A stretch of 64,000 nt of DNA. It comes from Fidelibacterota bacterium (GTDB lineage: Bacteria; Fidelibacterota; Marinisomatia; Marinisomatales; TCS55). The position numbers and the translations under genes are program-made. The stretch spans positions 9,674 through 73,673 of the forward strand of contig PBPT01000016.1 in the NCBI GenBank assembly GCA_002724735.1, in the 5' to 3' direction. The notes below the pieces were generated by a model that was not told the DNA's origin, searched no databases, and saw only the letters and a list, made by a program, of their open reading frames with translations. Shown in pieces: positions 15,679 through 24,004 of this stretch (position 1 is its first letter; the number at the start of each line of letters is the position of its first letter).

Positions 15679-16092
15679 ATGTTATTACGGGAACTATACA
15701 TACCACCTAAAGATGCCGTTGAAGTAGAGAATCCTAAAACAGGATTTACCTACAAGGTTGACAAAAAGAAAGCTAGGCAACTTGTACGCAAGCATGGCTA
15801 TAAAGTTGTCGCTGTTCATCATGAGGATGATATCGGCGAAGGTCCTACATGGGCTAGGTCAGGTAAGAAAGTTGTACGAAAGTATAGATGTTCAGGTGGC
15901 CCCCGCAAAAACAGAATTGTATCTAAATTACAACAATGTTTTGCTCCACCTAATGTTAAAAAACGTATGGCACTTAAAAGGATAAAAGCAAGATTAGGTT
16001 CAAGAATAGCTAGGAAAGCTAAGAGAACAAAAAGAATTAATCCAGCATCAATAAGAGTACAGCGTTTAAATAAAGCTACAAGAAGGCGATAA
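15679..16092 (+). CDS. Very basic Cys-containing phage protein (copy 1)
   Basis: A 137-residue protein. The C-terminal ~80 residues are highly basic, with RKYRCSGGPRKNRIVSK, a second Cys (LQQCFAPPNV) and a tail RKAKRTKRINPAS...RRR. The downstream gene repeats this domain. Proteins of this type recur in T4-like marine phages; binding of DNA or RNA, perhaps in the virion, is plausible. The N-terminal ~50 residues are unique to this copy. No ribosome site is visible. Confidence 0.6.
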   Translation: MLLRELYIPPKDAVEVENPKTGFTYKVDKKKARQLVRKHGYKVVAVHHEDDIGEGPTWARSGKKVVRKYRCSGGPRKNRIVSKLQQCFAPPNVKKRMALKRIKARLGSRIARKAKRTKRINPASIRVQRLNKATRRR

Positions 16093-16093
16093 A

Positions 16094-16420
16094 ATGCTTA
16101 TTCGCGAAATAACAGATACTGTAGAAGGTGCAACACCCATATTTGCCAAGAAAGGCACACAGGTTGTACGTAAATACAGATGTACAAGTGGTACAAGGAA
16201 AGGAAGAATAGTATCCAAACCTAAAACTTGTACAGCGCCTAAGAATGTTAAAGCTATGACTACAATGAAAAAAACTAGGCGTAGCAAAGGAGCAACAGTA
16301 AATATTAGGGCAAATAGAACAAAAAGGACTAGTCCAGCTAGCCAAAAGTTAAAAAGATTAAACGTAGGTTCTAGGAGAAGGATAACTCCAAAGAAAAGGC
16401 GCGGAGCAAAAAGGAGATAG
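16094..16420 (+). CDS. Very basic Cys-containing phage protein (copy 2)
   Basis: A 108-residue paralogue of the preceding gene: RKYRCTSGTRKGRIVSK, TCTAPKNVK, RTKRTSPASQKL and an extremely basic tail (KKRRGAKRR). One base separates the two genes, so this is a tandem duplication with divergence. Probably nucleic-acid binding; exact role unknown. Confidence 0.6.
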   Translation: MLIREITDTVEGATPIFAKKGTQVVRKYRCTSGTRKGRIVSKPKTCTAPKNVKAMTTMKKTRRSKGATVNIRANRTKRTSPASQKLKRLNVGSRRRITPKKRRGAKRR

Positions 16421-16424
16421 TAAA

Positions 16425-16667
16425 ATGAAAATGTCAGATATCATAACAGAAATAGATCAAATTTTACAAATTGAAAAAGATGACGACAATGAAACTGTCC
16501 TTATTGATCCAAAAACTAAAATTAAAACTGTCGTACCAAAAGATCCTAGCAAGCCAGGTGCTATTGCAAAAGATGAACGCGGCAATTTGACATTAGACAC
16601 AAAAACCAAAGGTACTGTAGATCGCGGGATTAAGCCCGGAGACAATGTAACAGTAAAAAACGCATAA
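16425..16667 (+). CDS. Small hypothetical protein
   Basis: An 80-residue acidic/charged protein starting MKMSDIITEIDQILQIEKDD. AGGAGATAG precedes it. Its last base overlaps the next start (TAATGA). Not recognised. Confidence 0.5.
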   Translation: MKMSDIITEIDQILQIEKDDDNETVLIDPKTKIKTVVPKDPSKPGAIAKDERGNLTLDTKTKGTVDRGIKPGDNVTVKNA

Positions 16668-16882
16668 TGAAGGTAAATGAGCTCATAGACAATTTTGAGA
16701 TTTTCACCACCAACGAGGAAGGTAGCCTATTGGAAAGACTAGGCTCAGAGCCATTACCATTATCATCATTCACAGAACACGATCAAGTCATAATTAATAA
16801 CCTTATACGTAAGAGTGTTATAAGTAAGATAAGCAATCCAAACAATAGTTCTGTAATGGTGATGAAGAATGATTTCGAATAA
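16667..16882 (+). CDS. Small hypothetical protein
   Basis: A 71-residue protein, MKVNELIDNFEIFTTNEEGS onward, coupled to genes on both sides. It resembles short leucine-rich phage proteins of the same style but has no identifiable family. Confidence 0.5.
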   Translation: MKVNELIDNFEIFTTNEEGSLLERLGSEPLPLSSFTEHDQVIINNLIRKSVISKISNPNNSSVMVMKNDFE

Positions 16883-17291
16883 TCTATTAAGTGACCTTGA
16901 AGATATTGTTAATAAAGGCTTAGAAGATAGTCCTATTCCTCATGCTAAAGGGAATAGTATAAGAATAAAACAATATATAATAAGAAGTAGTAAAGCAGGT
17001 TACTTAATTTATGATAGCACAACTAATAAGCAAATACATAGGACACAATTTAAATCTGTGGCTGTAGCTATTGCAAAAAATCTTGCTGATCGTAAGAAAC
17101 ATAGGGTAGATGCAATATTAAATATTGAAAATAACCTAGCAAAACACTATAATGATGCTGTTTTTTACAAACATGCTATTAGAAAGACGGATTGTGAGAG
17201 CAAAAAACTTACAAGAGAGACAAGATTACAAATTTCTTTGGAAGAAGCCCAAAGAATAAGAAACAAATTAGATGAGTATATCTTCGCCTAA
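16869..17291 (+). CDS. Hypothetical helical protein
   Basis: A 140-residue basic helical protein starting MISNNLLSDLEDIVNKGLED and ending with a helix EEAQRIRNKLDEYI. It overlaps the previous gene by 14 nt. Virion or assembly context only; function unknown. Confidence 0.5.
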   Translation: MISNNLLSDLEDIVNKGLEDSPIPHAKGNSIRIKQYIIRSSKAGYLIYDSTTNKQIHRTQFKSVAVAIAKNLADRKKHRVDAILNIENNLAKHYNDAVFYKHAIRKTDCESKKLTRETRLQISLEEAQRIRNKLDEYIFA

Positions 17292-17293
17292 AT

Positions 17294-17301
17294 GATAAAT
17301 A
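17294..17301 (+). promoter_or_regulatory. Late promoter motif
   Basis: GATAAATA, 31 bp upstream of the scaffold-like gene at 17333, which has its own AAGGA ribosome site. Confidence 0.55.
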
Positions 17302-17332
17302 TACATATAACGGATAGTCAAGGAACACTAAA

Positions 17333-18094
17333 ATGAAAGTTAGAGAATTTACAAAACCAGTTACAGCTGATAAGCTTAATGAAAGTTTAGCTAGTCGCTT
17401 TGGATCTAAAATTGATCTAGAAGCTTTTTCAACAGAGCAACTAGAAGATGCAAGAAATAAAGTAAGAACAGCTTTAAGTCAGACAGAAACAAATGAAGCT
17501 TTTGACGCAGTACAAGATACAACTTATCAAAAAAATAAACTATTCCTTGACGTTTTAAACACAGCTATTGCAGAGCGTGATGATAATATTGTATCCGAAA
17601 TTGACGAAGCAGTACAGGAAATAAAAGAAGGCGAAGAAGACAAAGCCGAACTAGTTATGGCCGCAAAGGACATGGTAGATAGACTTACTGGTTGGATGGA
17701 AGATACAGCTGAAATGCAAACAGAATCAATGCTTGAACTAGCAGATGCTATCCGTGATGAAATGGGTAGCGAAGCATCTGAAGCATTTACAAATTTAGTT
17801 AAACCTGCACTAGAATCCATGTATGAAGTAATGGAAACAACACGTGGCACACTGACACAAGGTGTAGGTCAGCTTACAGGAGAAGCACAACCAATGGACA
17901 CAATGGGTGCTGAAGATCCTGCCGCAGAACCAGAAATGGAACCAACAGTTGATGCAGACGCAGAACTTGCTCCAGGAGAAGTAGGTATGCCTGATGATGA
18001 CGGTATGGGAGCGGCTGATGCTGCCGCTGGTGGCGAAGAAGAAGCTGGCAGAGAAAAACGTGAGTCTGTAGAGCGTTCAAAAAAAAAGTCATAG
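17333..18094 (+). CDS. Scaffold-like acidic phage protein, zero-frame product
   Basis: A 253-residue protein starting MKVREFTKPVTADKLNESLA, with helical regions (EQLEDARNKVRTALSQTETN, YQKNKLFLDVLNTAIAERD), an acidic Ala/Glu/Asp/Gly-rich region at about 185-235, and the end GREKRESVERSKKKS. Similar proteins occur in T4-like marine phages; the acidic helical make-up resembles prohead core or scaffold proteins. Near the stop is a nine-A run containing the slippery heptamer A AAA AAG (18082-18088); a -1 shift would extend the protein to 18399. Confidence 0.6.
   Translation: MKVREFTKPVTADKLNESLASRFGSKIDLEAFSTEQLEDARNKVRTALSQTETNEAFDAVQDTTYQKNKLFLDVLNTAIAERDDNIVSEIDEAVQEIKEGEEDKAELVMAAKDMVDRLTGWMEDTAEMQTESMLELADAIRDEMGSEASEAFTNLVKPALESMYEVMETTRGTLTQGVGQLTGEAQPMDTMGAEDPAAEPEMEPTVDADAELAPGEVGMPDDDGMGAADAAAGGEEEAGREKRESVERSKKKS
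18082..18088 (+). promoter_or_regulatory. Candidate -1 ribosomal slippery site A AAA AAG
   Basis: Part of an A9 run at 18079-18087, four bases before the zero-frame stop. A small GCTG/CAGC hairpin follows closely. Transcriptional slippage on the A run would have the same result. Confidence 0.5.
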
Positions 18095-18399
18095 AAGCTG
18101 TTGACAGCACATCAATATTTCAAATCTTAGATCATTTAAAAGATACTGATCGCACAGTGTTAAGCATTAAAAAATTGGATAAATTTATGCGTAATACTGG
18201 ACGCAACCAATTTAGCTTTGATGTATTTAAAGCCGCATATGACGAAGATCCCCGCATTCAAAAGATTGTTAAAAACTTTGACAAAGAAAAAATCGAACTT
18301 AAAACTTCTGAATTAGATGATGTGCCTGCAGATGCCAAAAAACCAGACGCAGATAATACTGTAAGTTCAATGGCAAAACGTGCTACCGATTTAGGTTAA
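18088..18399 (+). CDS. -1 frame extension of the scaffold-like protein
   Basis: An open frame of about 103 codons continuing in the -1 frame from the slippery site, beginning VIEAVDSTSIFQILDHLKDT and containing SIKKLDKFMRNTGRNQ. As a free gene it would need a GTG at 18157, which has no ribosome site, so expression by frameshift or transcript slippage is more likely. A deletion in the A run (real mutation or sequencing error) splitting one gene is the alternative. Confidence 0.5.
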   Translation, partial: VIEAVDSTSIFQILDHLKDTDRTVLSIKKLDKFMRNTGRNQFSFDVFKAAYDEDPRIQKIVKNFDKEKIELKTSELDDVPADAKKPDADNTVSSMAKRATDLG

Positions 18400-18406
18400 T
18401 TAGAAC

Positions 18407-18435
18407 TTGACAACTTGTTGATTTTGTGTTACTAT
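18407..18435 (+). promoter_or_regulatory. Sigma-70 promoter
   Basis: TTGACA, 17-bp spacer, TACTAT, 23 bp ahead of the nfu gene. Confidence 0.8.
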
Positions 18436-18458
18436 AGTAGTTACGCATTGGAAAAGTA

Positions 18459-18809
18459 ATGAGTAATAAAGAACAATATGACAGAATAGTCCAAAATATT
18501 AAACAGGTTTTAGACAACTATGTTGCTCCAGCCGTAGCTGGACACGGCGGCTTAGTAAATTTTGTAGATTTTCAAGATGGAACATTAACACTCGAAATGA
18601 GTGGTGCATGCTCAGGCTGTGCAATGTCTGCTATGACACTTCAACAAGGAATAGAAGGTATTATGATATCTATGGTTCCTGAAGTAAAAACTATAGTAGG
18701 TGTTGACGATCCAAATTCCGGTGTGAGTCCTTTTATGAGTCATAACTATGGTTATGACCCCCAAGAATATTGGGATGACAAAGACGACATTATAGCTACT
18801 GACAAATAG
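18459..18809 (+). CDS. NifU C-terminal-domain (Nfu-type) Fe-S scaffold
   Basis: A 116-residue protein. Residues 10-80 form an Nfu domain: IVQNIKQVLDNYVAPAVAGH, GGLVNFVDF, then the cluster-binding SGACSGCAMSAMTLQQGIEG (C51, C54). Nfu proteins carry 4Fe-4S clusters and deliver them to apo-proteins. A C-terminal acidic tail of about 35 residues is specific to this protein. With IscU at 31270 the phage has two Fe-S assembly proteins. Own sigma-70 promoter; the nuclease gene follows after 7 bases. Confidence 0.88.
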   Translation: MSNKEQYDRIVQNIKQVLDNYVAPAVAGHGGLVNFVDFQDGTLTLEMSGACSGCAMSAMTLQQGIEGIMISMVPEVKTIVGVDDPNSGVSPFMSHNYGYDPQEYWDDKDDIIATDK

Positions 18810-18816
18810 GATTCCC

Positions 18817-19497
18817 ATGTCATTAATAACCGAGAAGTTTCAATATACAAAATTAGAACGAGTAGAAGTAAACGGAAAAAGAAGATACCTTACGCCAGGT
18901 GGCGGAAAGGTAGCAAGTGTAACTACCATACTTGATGCTACAAAAGATAAATCCCATTTAATTGCTTGGAAAAAACGTGTAGGTGAAAAGAAAGCACAGG
19001 AAATTGTTACCGAAGCATCAGGTGTTGGTACTCGCATGCACAAATACCTTGAAGATTACATAGAATTTGGAGAATGGCCTACGCCAGGATCTAATCCATA
19101 TGCAAAACAAGCACATCAAATGGCAACTGTTATAAAAGACAATGCAATGAATGATGTAGACGAAATATGGGGAAGTGAAGTTCCCTTATATGTTCCTCAA
19201 ATGTATGCCGGAACAACAGACTTAGTAGGACAATATAAAGGCAATCCATGTATAATGGATTTTAAACAAACTAATAAGCCAAAAAAACCTGAATGGGTAT
19301 ATGATTACTACTTACAATTAACAGCATATGCTATTGCCCACAACGATGTTCATGGCACTGATATACGTGAAGGACACGTTTTCATGTGCAGTCGCGACCT
19401 AGATTATCAACAATTTGATATATGGCCCGACGAATTTGACGACTGGGAACAAGAGTGGTGGAAAAGAGTATATGAGTATTACGAGAAACACGGCTAA
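18817..19497 (+). CDS. PD-(D/E)XK exonuclease
   Basis: A 226-residue RecB/Cas4-type nuclease. It shows the N-terminal VTTILD, GVGTRMHKYLEDYI (H75), E121 (SEVPLY), D135 (AGTTDLVGQY) and D148-F-K150 (CIMDFKQTN), which together form the PD-(D/E)XK active site. A similar exonuclease is common in T4-like marine phages. It probably acts in DNA recombination, repair or host DNA degradation. Being beside the Nfu gene is suggestive because some nucleases of this fold bind Fe-S clusters, but the cysteine set for that is not evident here. Confidence 0.8.
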   Translation: MSLITEKFQYTKLERVEVNGKRRYLTPGGGKVASVTTILDATKDKSHLIAWKKRVGEKKAQEIVTEASGVGTRMHKYLEDYIEFGEWPTPGSNPYAKQAHQMATVIKDNAMNDVDEIWGSEVPLYVPQMYAGTTDLVGQYKGNPCIMDFKQTNKPKKPEWVYDYYLQLTAYAIAHNDVHGTDIREGHVFMCSRDLDYQQFDIWPDEFDDWEQEWWKRVYEYYEKHG

Positions 19498-19502
19498 GTC
19501 TG

Positions 19503-19510
19503 TATAAATA
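19503..19510 (+). promoter_or_regulatory. Late promoter motif
   Basis: A perfect TATAAATA 28 bp before the fibre gene at 19539. Confidence 0.7.
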
Positions 19511-19538
19511 CATAAAACACATGTAGGAGATAATAGCA

Positions 19539-21158
19539 GTGGCCGTAGTATCTATATCACGAATACAAGTCCGTAGAGGACGAAAAAATCAAGGATCTGG
19601 CTTGCCGCAACTTGCTAGTGGAGAACTAGGTTGGGCAGTCGATGCACAAGAACTTTGGATAGGTAACGGCGCAGTATCAGAAGGATCACCTTATGTTGGT
19701 AATACTAAATTACTAAGTGAACACGATGATCTTTTTCAATTTGCAAAAACTTATGCATACAAAAGTTTAAGCAATAATTACCAAACAGGGCCAAGTGTAA
19801 ATGCCCCTATTCAAAGAACTTTACAGGCAAGATTAGATGATAGAGTTAGTATTAGGTCTTTTGGTGCTAACGGAGACGGATTAGATCAAACAGCCGCCTT
19901 TCAAAGAGCATTAGATCAATTATACTTAAATGCCGCAACTAAACTTACTGCCCCGTCTAGAGTAGTACTTTATGTTGAAGCAGGTAATTATACATTTTCA
20001 AGTGCAGTCAGAGTACCACCTTATGCAACTATTGTAGGTGCTGGTATAGATAAAACTATAATTAATTGTACGTCTAACAATGGCTGTGCATTTATCACTG
20101 TTAATGACTCAAGTACACCAGGAAATTATGCTAGCGATGCTACAAGCACTACATTAAATCAAGCTAGAGAAATTCAAATATCAGGCATGACAATTCAAAT
20201 GCCTAATGGCGGTAATGCATTAGATCTTACATCATGTAAAGATAGTACATTTAAAGACTTAAAACTTAAAGGAGCTTGGGAAAATAACGATAGTGTTACA
20301 AACGGAGCAGGCTTATATTTTACATCTTTAAGCACAGCAGTAAATTGTTTCCGTAATAGATTTGAAGATGTTAGATTTGAAGGTTGGACCAATGCTGTTA
20401 AATCAGACCATGATATTACAGATAATATTTTTACACAGTGCAGTTTCAAAACATGTAGAACCGGAATAGACTTTGGTAGTGCAACAGTTCTTGGCACAAG
20501 CGGACAGTTAACCGGTCCTATAAGAAATACAATAGAGAAGTCAACTTTTGATGATATCAGTAGACAAGCATTAGATATTACAGTAGGGTCGGATAATTTA
20601 AGTACAAATAATAGGTTTTATAATTGTGGCAATAATATGGGATCTTCATCAAATCCTGTGCATTCTATAATTAAATTTACATCATTTAAGAATCAAACTA
20701 TAGATGATTGGTTTCAAAGGACCGAAGAACTAGGTTATGATGCAAGTTATCAGACTAACATTCCGTATGTTCCAGAAGTAGAAGGATCGACTATTGCAGA
20801 TATTGGAACTACTTACAAAGTTACAATAACAAACTACGGAGAGTATTCAAAACTTTTTAGACTAGCGGCAGATACTACTAGAGCATATGAAATAGAATAT
20901 GTGTATAAAAGCAGTGCAGTCAATGCTTCACGAACAGGAAAACTAGATGTGCTAGTTAATCCTGCACAAAATCTTGTAACCCTTACCGATGACTATGATT
21001 ACATTGGTGATGTCAACTTAGCACAAAATTTAAAATTCAAAGCCCAAAATTATGATGAAAATTCCAATTCTTCGGTTGACACAGTGGCCATTATGGTGTT
21101 AAACTCTACTAATAGCGATAATGCAACTTTAACATATAAGGTGAAAATTAAATCATAA
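19539..21158 (+). CDS. Tail fibre / spike with pectate-lyase-like beta-helix
   Basis: A 539-residue protein with GTG start and TAGGAG upstream. The N-terminal ~70 residues (ISRIQVRRGRKNQG, SGELGWAVDAQELWIGNG) match the attachment segment of phage fibre proteins. Then comes SIRSFGANGDGLDQTAAFQRALDQ, the typical pectate-lyase/glycosyl hydrolase 28-like entry, followed by a right-handed beta-helix with repeated short strands, and a C-terminal beta domain. It likely binds or degrades a surface polysaccharide. It has a perfect late promoter. Confidence 0.82.
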   Translation: MAVVSISRIQVRRGRKNQGSGLPQLASGELGWAVDAQELWIGNGAVSEGSPYVGNTKLLSEHDDLFQFAKTYAYKSLSNNYQTGPSVNAPIQRTLQARLDDRVSIRSFGANGDGLDQTAAFQRALDQLYLNAATKLTAPSRVVLYVEAGNYTFSSAVRVPPYATIVGAGIDKTIINCTSNNGCAFITVNDSSTPGNYASDATSTTLNQAREIQISGMTIQMPNGGNALDLTSCKDSTFKDLKLKGAWENNDSVTNGAGLYFTSLSTAVNCFRNRFEDVRFEGWTNAVKSDHDITDNIFTQCSFKTCRTGIDFGSATVLGTSGQLTGPIRNTIEKSTFDDISRQALDITVGSDNLSTNNRFYNCGNNMGSSSNPVHSIIKFTSFKNQTIDDWFQRTEELGYDASYQTNIPYVPEVEGSTIADIGTTYKVTITNYGEYSKLFRLAADTTRAYEIEYVYKSSAVNASRTGKLDVLVNPAQNLVTLTDDYDYIGDVNLAQNLKFKAQNYDENSNSSVDTVAIMVLNSTNSDNATLTYKVKIKS

Positions 21159-21168
21159 ATGGCATTTC

Positions 21169-21594
21169 ATGTTCGATAAAGATTTCGATAGTAGATTAGC
21201 AACTTGGGCAAAATTCCGCGAAACACTTGAAACAACAAAAGATCCTATTCAGGATACAATTGATTTCTTCAATCCGGCGCCACTTGTTAATATACAAACT
21301 GATCCTTACACTCCGAGCTCTTGGCCCGATCCGTGGGAACTAATTAAGGAAAATACTTATTGTTCCTTCGTTAAGATTCTTGCAATTTGTTACACCTTGC
21401 AATTAACCGAAGTTTTATCTGTTGAAGATTTTGAGATACATATTACACACGACAATAAAAAATCGTCAACGTATTATCTGCTATATGTAGGCGACAGGGT
21501 CGTTGGTTTCAAAGAGAATACACATGTCAGTAAAAAAGATATTCCAAATAGTCTTATTTCACATCATGAGTTTTCCATGCCACGGCTAAACTAA
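21169..21594 (+). CDS. Conserved T4-like phage protein
   Basis: A 141-residue protein starting MFDKDFDSRLATWAKFRETL and containing SSWPDPWELIKENTYCSF. This WPDPWEL wording recurs in T4-like marine phages beside fibre or virion genes. Function unknown. Confidence 0.6.
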   Translation: MFDKDFDSRLATWAKFRETLETTKDPIQDTIDFFNPAPLVNIQTDPYTPSSWPDPWELIKENTYCSFVKILAICYTLQLTEVLSVEDFEIHITHDNKKSSTYYLLYVGDRVVGFKENTHVSKKDIPNSLISHHEFSMPRLN

Positions 21595-21597
21595 ATA
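21591..21597 (+). promoter_or_regulatory. Late-type motif upstream of nrdA
   Basis: CTAAATA over the end of the preceding gene, 22 bp from the nrdA ATG, with a normal GGGAG ribosome site in between. Confidence 0.4.
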
Positions 21598-21619
21598 TTT
21601 TACTGAATAGGGAGTAGAC

Positions 21620-23935
21620 ATGAGTAACGGAATAATGATAGTCAAACGTGACGGCACAAAAGAAAATCTTAACATTGATAAAATACATTTTGTAGTAGAG
21701 GAGGCATGTAAAGGTCTCGCTGGTGCAAGCTCTAGTCAGATTGAAATGAATGCTAATTTACAATTTTACGATGGTATGACTACAGAAGAAATACAAGAGA
21801 TTTTAATTAAAAGTGCAAACGATCTTATATCATTAGAGAATCCAAATTATCAAACAGCGGCGGCTAGACTACTAAGCTATACTGTTAATAAGCAAGTGTT
21901 TGGCAAGTTTCAACCTATTAGCCTTAAAGAAATGATTGATCTAAATATAGATCGTGGTGTTTATGATCCAGAAATTTTAAACTTTTATAGTGAAGAAGAA
22001 CTAGCAAAACTAGATAGTTTTATTTGTCACTCAAGAGATGAGAATTTTACTTATGCTGGAATGCGTCAAGTGGTTGACAAGTATCTTTGTCAAGATAGAA
22101 GCAATAATCAATTATTTGAAACCCCGCAGTTTATGTATATGATGATTGCGGCTACATTATTTTCGCAGTACCCAAAAGAAACACGCCTACAATATGTAAG
22201 GAGATATTATGATGCGACATCGTTATTCAAAATCAACATACCGACGCCGGTTATGGCAGGAGTTAGAACACCGGTCAGACAATTTGCAAGTTGTGTTCTC
22301 GTTGACAGCAATGATACTCTTGACAGCATTTTTGCTAGTGACATGGCAATTGGTAGATATACAGCCCAACGTGCAGGCATTGGAATTAATGCTGGGCGTA
22401 TCAGAGGAGTCAATTCTAAAATTAGGGGAGGAGAAGTAGCACACACAGGAATCATTCCGTTCCTAAAAAAGTTTGAATCTACTGTAAGGTGTTGTACACA
22501 AAATGGTGTTCGCGGAGGTTCAGCTACTACACACTTTCCTTTTTGGCATCAAGAAATTGAAGATATACTCGTGTTAAAAAATAACAAGGGTACAGAAGAT
22601 AACAGAGTGCGTAAATTAGACTATTCAATTCAACTTAATAAAACAATGTACGAACGGTTACTGAGTAATGGTGACATTACTCTTTTCTCACCACATGATG
22701 TTCCCGGACTTTATGAGGCATATTTTGATGATGCTGATAAGTTTAAAGAATTATATGAAAAGTATGAAAGAGCTTATTCTGTTAAAAAGAAAACTATACC
22801 AGCAATGGAATTATTTTCTGCATTAATTAAAGAACGTGCAGAGACAGGAAGAATTTACATAATGAATGTAGATCACTGTAATACTCATAGCTCATTTAAA
22901 GATAAAGTATATATGAGCAATCTATGCCAAGAAATAACACTGCCTACGAAGCCTTTAGAACACATAGATGACGCAGAGGGCGAAATAGCTTTATGTATTT
23001 TATCTGCAATAAATGTTGGCACTCTTAAATCACTTGATGATCTAGAAGAATTATGTGAATTAGCAGTTAGAGCTTTAGAAGAAATTATTGATTATCAAAA
23101 ATATCCAATCAAGGCGGCTGAAGCTAGCACAAAAGCTAGACGTTCATTAGGTATTGGATACATTGGTTTAGCACATTTCCTTGCCAAAAATCATGCAAAG
23201 TACGAAGACAAAGAAGCATGGCAATTGGTGCATGATTTGTCAGAAGCTTTCCAATACTTTTTATTAAAAGCATCTAATAAACTTGCAGAAGAAAGAGGTG
23301 CTTGCGACTATTTTGAACGTACTAAATATAGTGAGGGCATTCTACCAATTGATACATACAAAAAAGAAGTAGACACAATAGTAAAAGGAAAATTAAAATA
23401 TGACTGGGATACTCTTCGCAAGGACATTCAATTACACGGTCTTAGGCACTCAACATTGTCCGCACAAATGCCTTCAGAGAGTAGTTCCGTTGTGTCGAAC
23501 GCAACCAATGGAATCGAACCGCCTAGAGGATACTTGTCCGTTAAAAAATCAAAAAAAGGGCCTCTTAAGCAGATTGTTCCGCAGTATATTAAACTAAAGA
23601 ATCAGTATACATTACTCTGGGAAATGCCTAGTAATGAAGGATACATTAATATAGTGTCAGTAATGCAAAAATTCTTTGACCAAGCCATAAGCGGTAATTG
23701 GTCTTACAATCCGACGCACTTTGCTAACAATGAAGTTCCGATGAGCGTGATGATGAAAGACTTGCTAACAACATATAAAATGGGTTGGAAGACAAGTTAT
23801 TATCAAAATACTTACGACTACAAAACTGATCCAAGTGAAGTAGACGATGAACCTGTAATTGAAGCACCGTTAGCAACGCAGAATCCTTATTTGACTGAAG
23901 AAAATGAGGAAGAATGTGAAGCCTGTGCAATTTAA
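21620..23935 (+). CDS. nrdA: Ribonucleoside-diphosphate reductase, alpha chain
   Basis: A 771-residue class Ia large subunit. An N-terminal ATP-cone region (MIVKRDGTKENLNIDKIHFV) is followed by the active-site cysteine in FASCVLVDSNDTLDSIF, the glycyl/loop regions AGIGINAGRIRG and CTQNGVRGGSATTHFPFWH, NLCQEITLPTKPL with the thiyl-radical cysteine, and MPSESSSVVSNATNGIEPPR. It ends ECEACAI, the redox-shuttle cysteine pair. It reduces NDPs to dNDPs together with NrdB and glutaredoxin, as in T4. Confidence 0.97.
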   Translation: MSNGIMIVKRDGTKENLNIDKIHFVVEEACKGLAGASSSQIEMNANLQFYDGMTTEEIQEILIKSANDLISLENPNYQTAAARLLSYTVNKQVFGKFQPISLKEMIDLNIDRGVYDPEILNFYSEEELAKLDSFICHSRDENFTYAGMRQVVDKYLCQDRSNNQLFETPQFMYMMIAATLFSQYPKETRLQYVRRYYDATSLFKINIPTPVMAGVRTPVRQFASCVLVDSNDTLDSIFASDMAIGRYTAQRAGIGINAGRIRGVNSKIRGGEVAHTGIIPFLKKFESTVRCCTQNGVRGGSATTHFPFWHQEIEDILVLKNNKGTEDNRVRKLDYSIQLNKTMYERLLSNGDITLFSPHDVPGLYEAYFDDADKFKELYEKYERAYSVKKKTIPAMELFSALIKERAETGRIYIMNVDHCNTHSSFKDKVYMSNLCQEITLPTKPLEHIDDAEGEIALCILSAINVGTLKSLDDLEELCELAVRALEEIIDYQKYPIKAAEASTKARRSLGIGYIGLAHFLAKNHAKYEDKEAWQLVHDLSEAFQYFLLKASNKLAEERGACDYFERTKYSEGILPIDTYKKEVDTIVKGKLKYDWDTLRKDIQLHGLRHSTLSAQMPSESSSVVSNATNGIEPPRGYLSVKKSKKGPLKQIVPQYIKLKNQYTLLWEMPSNEGYINIVSVMQKFFDQAISGNWSYNPTHFANNEVPMSVMMKDLLTTYKMGWKTSYYQNTYDYKTDPSEVDDEPVIEAPLATQNPYLTEENEEECEACAI

Positions 23936-23938
23936 CTA

Positions 23939-23967
23939 TTGACAATTAGTTAAATATAGTATAAAAT
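23939..23967 (+). promoter_or_regulatory. Sigma-70 promoter
   Basis: TTGACA, 17-bp spacer, TAAAAT (or TATAAA at 15 bp), directly after nrdA and before nrdB. Confidence 0.7.
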
Positions 23968-24004
23968 AATATAAGTAGTAGAAAGAAGGAAGAAGGGCCC
24001 ACCC

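Noticed and set aside
18157-18399. Independent gene starting at GTG 18157
   Set aside because: No ribosome site, and the frame is open back to the slippery A run; frameshift extension or broken gene is more likely.
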